From NCBI GenBank assembly GCA_947254705.1, contig CAMYCX010000025.1, forward strand, positions 1 to 15,876: 15,876 nucleotides of DNA, given 5' to 3'. The first letter of the stretch is position 1. Each line of letters starts with the position of its first letter. Source of the stretch: an uncultured Veillonellaceae bacterium (lineage in GTDB: Bacteria; Bacillota; Negativicutes; Veillonellales; Negativicoccaceae). A model generated the notes under the pieces. The model saw nothing but the letters and a program-made list of their open reading frames with translations. It made no database searches and had not been told where the DNA came from. Position numbers and translations under genes: made by a program. Of this stretch, positions 13,411 to 15,876 are shown piece after piece.

Positions 13411-14337
13411 ATGAATCGCACTTTGCAAACTATGCTGATGGTTACCGTGGGCTGCTTTATCTATGCACTCGGCTTAAATATGTTTTATATCCCTCACAAC
13501 CTGCTCTCCGGAGGAATGTCGGGTGTTTCCATTATCATTTACTATCTGTCGGGAATCTCGTTCGGTCTCTCCAACCTGGTTCTGAATATCCCGATTCTGC
13601 TGTTGGCGATACGCTTTCTCGGACGCCGCTATACGCTGATGTCGATATTCGGCACGGTGATGATTTCACTCACTGTCGATTCCACCGCATTTCTCGCTGC
13701 TCGTACCCACATCAGCGATCCGATCTTGTCTGCCGTATTCGGCGGTGTTTTAATCGGCCTCGGTTCCGGTCTGATGTACCGCTATGACGGCAACAGCGGC
13801 GGTCTCGATGTCATCGCGGCCGTTGTAAAAAAATATTACTCTTTTGAAATGGGGAGCGTCATTTTCGGATTCAACGTAATCCTTATGGCCATCAGTGCGT
13901 ATCTGTTTAATCTGGAACTTGCCGTACTCACTCTCGCCGGTATGTATATTCAGTCTGTCATGACCAATAAGGTCGTGGTCGGTCTCAACCAACGCAAAAC
14001 CGCTTTTATTATTTCCGACCGACCGGATGAAATTGCCGACGGCGTCATCCGCCATGTCGGCCGCGGCGTCACTATGCTGTACGGACAAGGAGCATTTACC
14101 AAGTTGGAACGACGGGTTGTTTTTGTTGTCATTAACCTTACACAAATCGCACGTCTCAAAGAAGTCATCACGGAAATCGACCCCAATGCATTTATCTTTA
14201 TCACTCCGACCGCCGATGTCATCGGGCGCGGTTTTACCGCTCCCAAAACCATTCATATCCCCGCAGAAGCACACTACTATAAAGATGAATCCGGAAAACT
14301 GCACCCTCACACGGAGCGCAAATGCAAAGAGGAATAG
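13411..14337 (+). CDS. YitT family membrane protein (DUF161 + DUF2179)
   Basis: A 308-residue integral membrane protein, normal length for the family. Hydrophobic segments lie at about 7-28, 36-48, 53-70, 77-96, 105-123, 150-168 and 172-186. The loop RYDGNSGGLDVIAAVVKKYY (124-143) is the strongly conserved YitT signature. The soluble C-terminal DUF2179 domain is RGVTMLYGQGAFT... to ...DVIGRGF (about 218-275). Transport or sensor function is not established for the family. ATG 13411 has GGAAAGGA upstream at 8-9 bases; the frame extends 36 codons further but only into the promoter region. It is divergent from ispE. Confidence 0.92.
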   Translation: MNRTLQTMLMVTVGCFIYALGLNMFYIPHNLLSGGMSGVSIIIYYLSGISFGLSNLVLNIPILLLAIRFLGRRYTLMSIFGTVMISLTVDSTAFLAARTHISDPILSAVFGGVLIGLGSGLMYRYDGNSGGLDVIAAVVKKYYSFEMGSVIFGFNVILMAISAYLFNLELAVLTLAGMYIQSVMTNKVVVGLNQRKTAFIISDRPDEIADGVIRHVGRGVTMLYGQGAFTKLERRVVFVVINLTQIARLKEVITEIDPNAFIFITPTADVIGRGFTAPKTIHIPAEAHYYKDESGKLHPHTERKCKEE

Positions 14338-14384
14338 TGCATTTTCTCGGGCCGAAACCGTAACATTTTTACACTAAACAATAC

Positions 14385-14425
14385 AACCCCCTTCCAACGG
14401 ATAAATCATCCGATGAAAGGGGGTT
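14385..14425. terminator. Two-tier hairpin between the YitT-family gene and tmk
   Basis: Outer stem AACCCCCTT (14385-14393) with AAGGGGGTT (14417-14425), inner stem CGGAT (14398-14402) with ATCCG (14408-14412), separated by small internal bulges. On the minus strand it is followed by the T-rich TGTATTGTTT, so it suits tmk termination best; the plus strand has only a short T pair. It probably separates the convergent genes. Confidence 0.6.
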
Positions 14426-14445
14426 CTTGCAATACTGCTGACATA

Positions 14446-15117
14446 TCATTCTTTGGGTCCTATATCCGCCCAAATGCGGCAAATCTCCGTATGAATATCC
14501 TCTTTCCCACGTAATTTGCCGTTTCGTGCACATTGCACACGATGCCAGCCGTAACGCATCTCCAATCGGGCATAGGCTGCCTGGCAACGACGTAAATAAT
14601 CCTTGTCACGCTCGTGGATATCCCCGCCGTCTTGCCCTTCACGTGCGACGATCAGCGCCTCCGTCATCTCGATCGGCAAATCAAGCAAACATACCGCATC
14701 CGGTCGCGGCAAGCCGAACTTGGTATATTCCAAATCATCAAGCCACGCCAAAAACGCTTCACACTCCGCTTCATCTTCCAGCTTGGTCATCTGGTGCACC
14801 ATATTACTCGTCACATACCGATCGGCAACAATCGTACCGCCGGCTTCGTAAAATGCACCCCAGTCTTCCCGATAAGAGGCGAATCGATCTACGGCATAAA
14901 ATGTAGAAGCAACATAGGCATTTACATCGGACGGATGCGTACCGAAACGCCCCGCCAGGTACATCCGTACCGGTGCGGATGCTTCTCCTGCATAATTGGG
15001 AAAGGTTACCATACGTGCCGACACACCGTGTTCTTGCAGCTCAGCCGTCAACAGCCGCGCCTGTGTTTCTTTCCCGCTGCCGTCACTGCCTTCGAGCACA
15101 ATCAGTTTGCCGCTCAT
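14446..15117 (-). CDS. tmk: Thymidylate kinase (dTMP kinase) with variant P-loop
   Basis: Phosphorylates dTMP to dTDP with ATP in dTTP synthesis. A 223-residue protein of the NMP-kinase fold: P-loop LEGSDGSGKETQ (8-19), substrate segment FPNY (39-42), VDRFASY (76-82), the DR(Y) motif ADRYVTSNMVHQ (98-109), and the mobile lid region about 158-175 (VAREGQDGGDIHERD). Oddity: the P-loop lysine is followed by glutamate (GSGKE) rather than the usual Ser/Thr, with the Thr one place later. ATG 15117 has an AGGAGGGAAACGC site and overlaps the stop of the ArsC-like gene as ATGA; ten more codons upstream are not needed. It is last of at least three coupled genes. A related nucleoside monophosphate kinase is the alternative. 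Confidence 0.88.
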   Translation of the reverse strand: MSGKLIVLEGSDGSGKETQARLLTAELQEHGVSARMVTFPNYAGEASAPVRMYLAGRFGTHPSDVNAYVASTFYAVDRFASYREDWGAFYEAGGTIVADRYVTSNMVHQMTKLEDEAECEAFLAWLDDLEYTKFGLPRPDAVCLLDLPIEMTEALIVAREGQDGGDIHERDKDYLRRCQAAYARLEMRYGWHRVQCARNGKLRGKEDIHTEICRIWADIGPKE

Positions 15118-15455
15118 GCGTTTCCCTCCTTTTGCCATATTTTCCATACCTCAGGCCGATACCCGCAAGTTGCGCGGTTACCGTCGCGCACCAGCGGTGT
15201 CACGGCCACAGTCGGATGTTCTTGCAGCAATGTCAACGCATCAAAACTCGTTCCCTGAGGAACGGCTTCACGAAATACGCGACCATCACGATCAATCGGA
15301 CAATGTCCGATTCCGCGAATAAGACTCTCCCATGCCCGTTTGCTCGGCCCTTTCTCCCTCAATTCGATATATTGAACGGGAATCCGCCGCTCTTTGAAAA
15401 ATCGAACCGCCTTTTGCGTATCACGACATTTTTTGTCGCCCCAAATTTGTATCAT
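15114..15455 (-). CDS. ArsC/Spx-like thioredoxin-fold protein
   Basis: A 113-residue protein of the arsenate reductase (ArsC) family, YffB/Spx branch by length. The N-terminal WGDKKCRDTQKAVRFF (5-20) places one cysteine, C10, at the active-site position without a CXXC. Residues TPLVRDGNRATCGYRPEVW (86-104) match the family TPIVRxGxxAxVGYxPExW motif, which includes the cis-proline and the conserved arginine (R90). It may be a thiol oxidoreductase; arsenate reduction is not supported, since no ars genes are near. It shares ATGA overlaps with both neighbours. Confidence 0.87.
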   Translation of the reverse strand: MIQIWGDKKCRDTQKAVRFFKERRIPVQYIELREKGPSKRAWESLIRGIGHCPIDRDGRVFREAVPQGTSFDALTLLQEHPTVAVTPLVRDGNRATCGYRPEVWKIWQKEGNA

Positions 15456-15876
15456 TTCTCTTCTCCGAGCAATCGACGTGACAAGGTCAATGCCGCTGCC
15501 AATTTATCCGTCGAAATACGTTCCAAAGCACGTTTCAACGAGTCATGCAAAGGGTATTCCGCCAACTCTCGCGGCGATACCCATGCATACGCACTATGCT
15601 CTTTTGACAAACGCACATCACGAGACACCGTCGTGCACGCCATGATTATACCCGTTAGATAGTACGATGATGTGCGCCTGTACTCCCACAATCCGATCGG
15701 CCCCAAAATATCGACCGAAAGACCGGTTTCCTCGCGTACTTCCCGCCGTAGCGCCACGGCAAAATCTTCGCCGAACTCTAGCCCGCCGCCCGGGAATTCC
15801 CACGGATGACGACCTTCAAGGTCTTCTTTTTGTAAAATAAGCAACTGCTTTCCACAAAAAATAACGGCCTTTACCG
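15452..15876 (-). CDS. Nudix hydrolase (5' end cut by window edge)
   Basis: A partial Nudix protein. The frame stays open past a TTG at 15844 to the right edge, adding VKAVIFCGKQ, the usual first strand of this fold, so the true start lies outside the window. The Nudix box is complete: GGGLEFGEDFAVALRREV followed by REETGL, matching G-X5-E-X7-R-E-U-X-E-E-X-G-U. The WEFPGGG lead-in is typical of MutT-like enzymes acting on nucleoside diphosphate compounds; the substrate is unclear. It is followed by the ArsC-like gene through an ATGA overlap and then tmk. It is not closely similar to the MTH1-like Nudix protein elsewhere in the window. Confidence 0.9.
   Translation of the reverse strand, partial: VKAVIFCGKQLLILQKEDLEGRHPWEFPGGGLEFGEDFAVALRREVREETGLSVDILGPIGLWEYRRTSSYYLTGIIMACTTVSRDVRLSKEHSAYAWVSPRELAEYPLHDSLKRALERISTDKLAAALTLSRRLLGEEK

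Noticed and set aside
13249..13428. N-terminal extension of IspE
   Set aside because: The extra 60 codons run through the promoter region, and IspE begins normally at the Met at 13248.
14614..15662. Long overlapping plus-strand frames (214 and 229 codons)
   Set aside because: They run antisense to tmk, the ArsC-like gene and the Nudix gene, all of which have clear family motifs and ribosome binding sites.
1..15876. CRISPR array, insertion sequence, prophage or tRNA-linked attachment site
   Set aside because: No regularly spaced repeats, transposase or integrase motifs, tRNA genes or flanking direct repeats were seen.

Overview
The window is ordinary, densely packed bacterial chromosome: eighteen protein genes (two cut by the window edges), short intergenic gaps, strong AGGAGG-type ribosome binding sites and hairpin terminators between convergent genes. 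Meso-diaminopimelate dehydrogenase, a true glutaminyl-tRNA synthetase, the IspE step of the MEP pathway, a YitT-family membrane protein and the style of the ribosome binding sites suggest a Bacillota (Firmicutes) member. Negativicutes/Veillonellales would fit, but that is inference from gene content, not a search result. No tRNA, rRNA, CRISPR array, insertion sequence or phage gene is visible.

Layout from left to right. (1) glnS (minus, 3' end off the left edge) is divergent from a fumarylacetoacetate-hydrolase-family gene (plus). (2) A two-gene minus-strand unit encodes an OLD-family ATPase/TOPRIM nuclease followed after 8 bases by an unrecognised small helical protein. It is bounded by a perfect palindromic terminator on one side and divergent promoters on the other. 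(3) ddh (plus). (4) A minus-strand run: flavodoxin-like protein, threonine synthase, VTT/TVP38-family membrane protein. (5) An FlK-like hotdog thioesterase (plus), divergent from the flavodoxin gene. (6) A five-gene minus-strand operon: ispE, FCD-type GntR regulator, MTH1-like Nudix hydrolase, mutY, membrane-anchored metallophosphoesterase. (7) A YitT-family membrane protein (plus), divergent from ispE. (8) A minus-strand run entering from the right edge: Nudix hydrolase, ArsC/Spx-like protein, thymidylate kinase.

Functional links: the ispE operon carries two parts of the oxidised-guanine defence, pool sanitation (MTH1-like Nudix) and adenine removal opposite 8-oxoG (MutY), behind a regulator that may control its own promoter through a FadR-like site. 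The tmk run also concerns nucleotides. ddh and thrC belong to aspartate-family amino acid metabolism but are separate transcription units.

The most novel-looking element is the OLD nuclease plus partner. The nuclease carries a textbook C2H2 zinc-finger pattern between its ATPase and TOPRIM domains, has no recognisable ABC signature, and is co-transcribed with a protein of unknown family. It is a candidate two-gene antiphage or DNA-processing module, although its housekeeping neighbours leave a vertically inherited repair role open.
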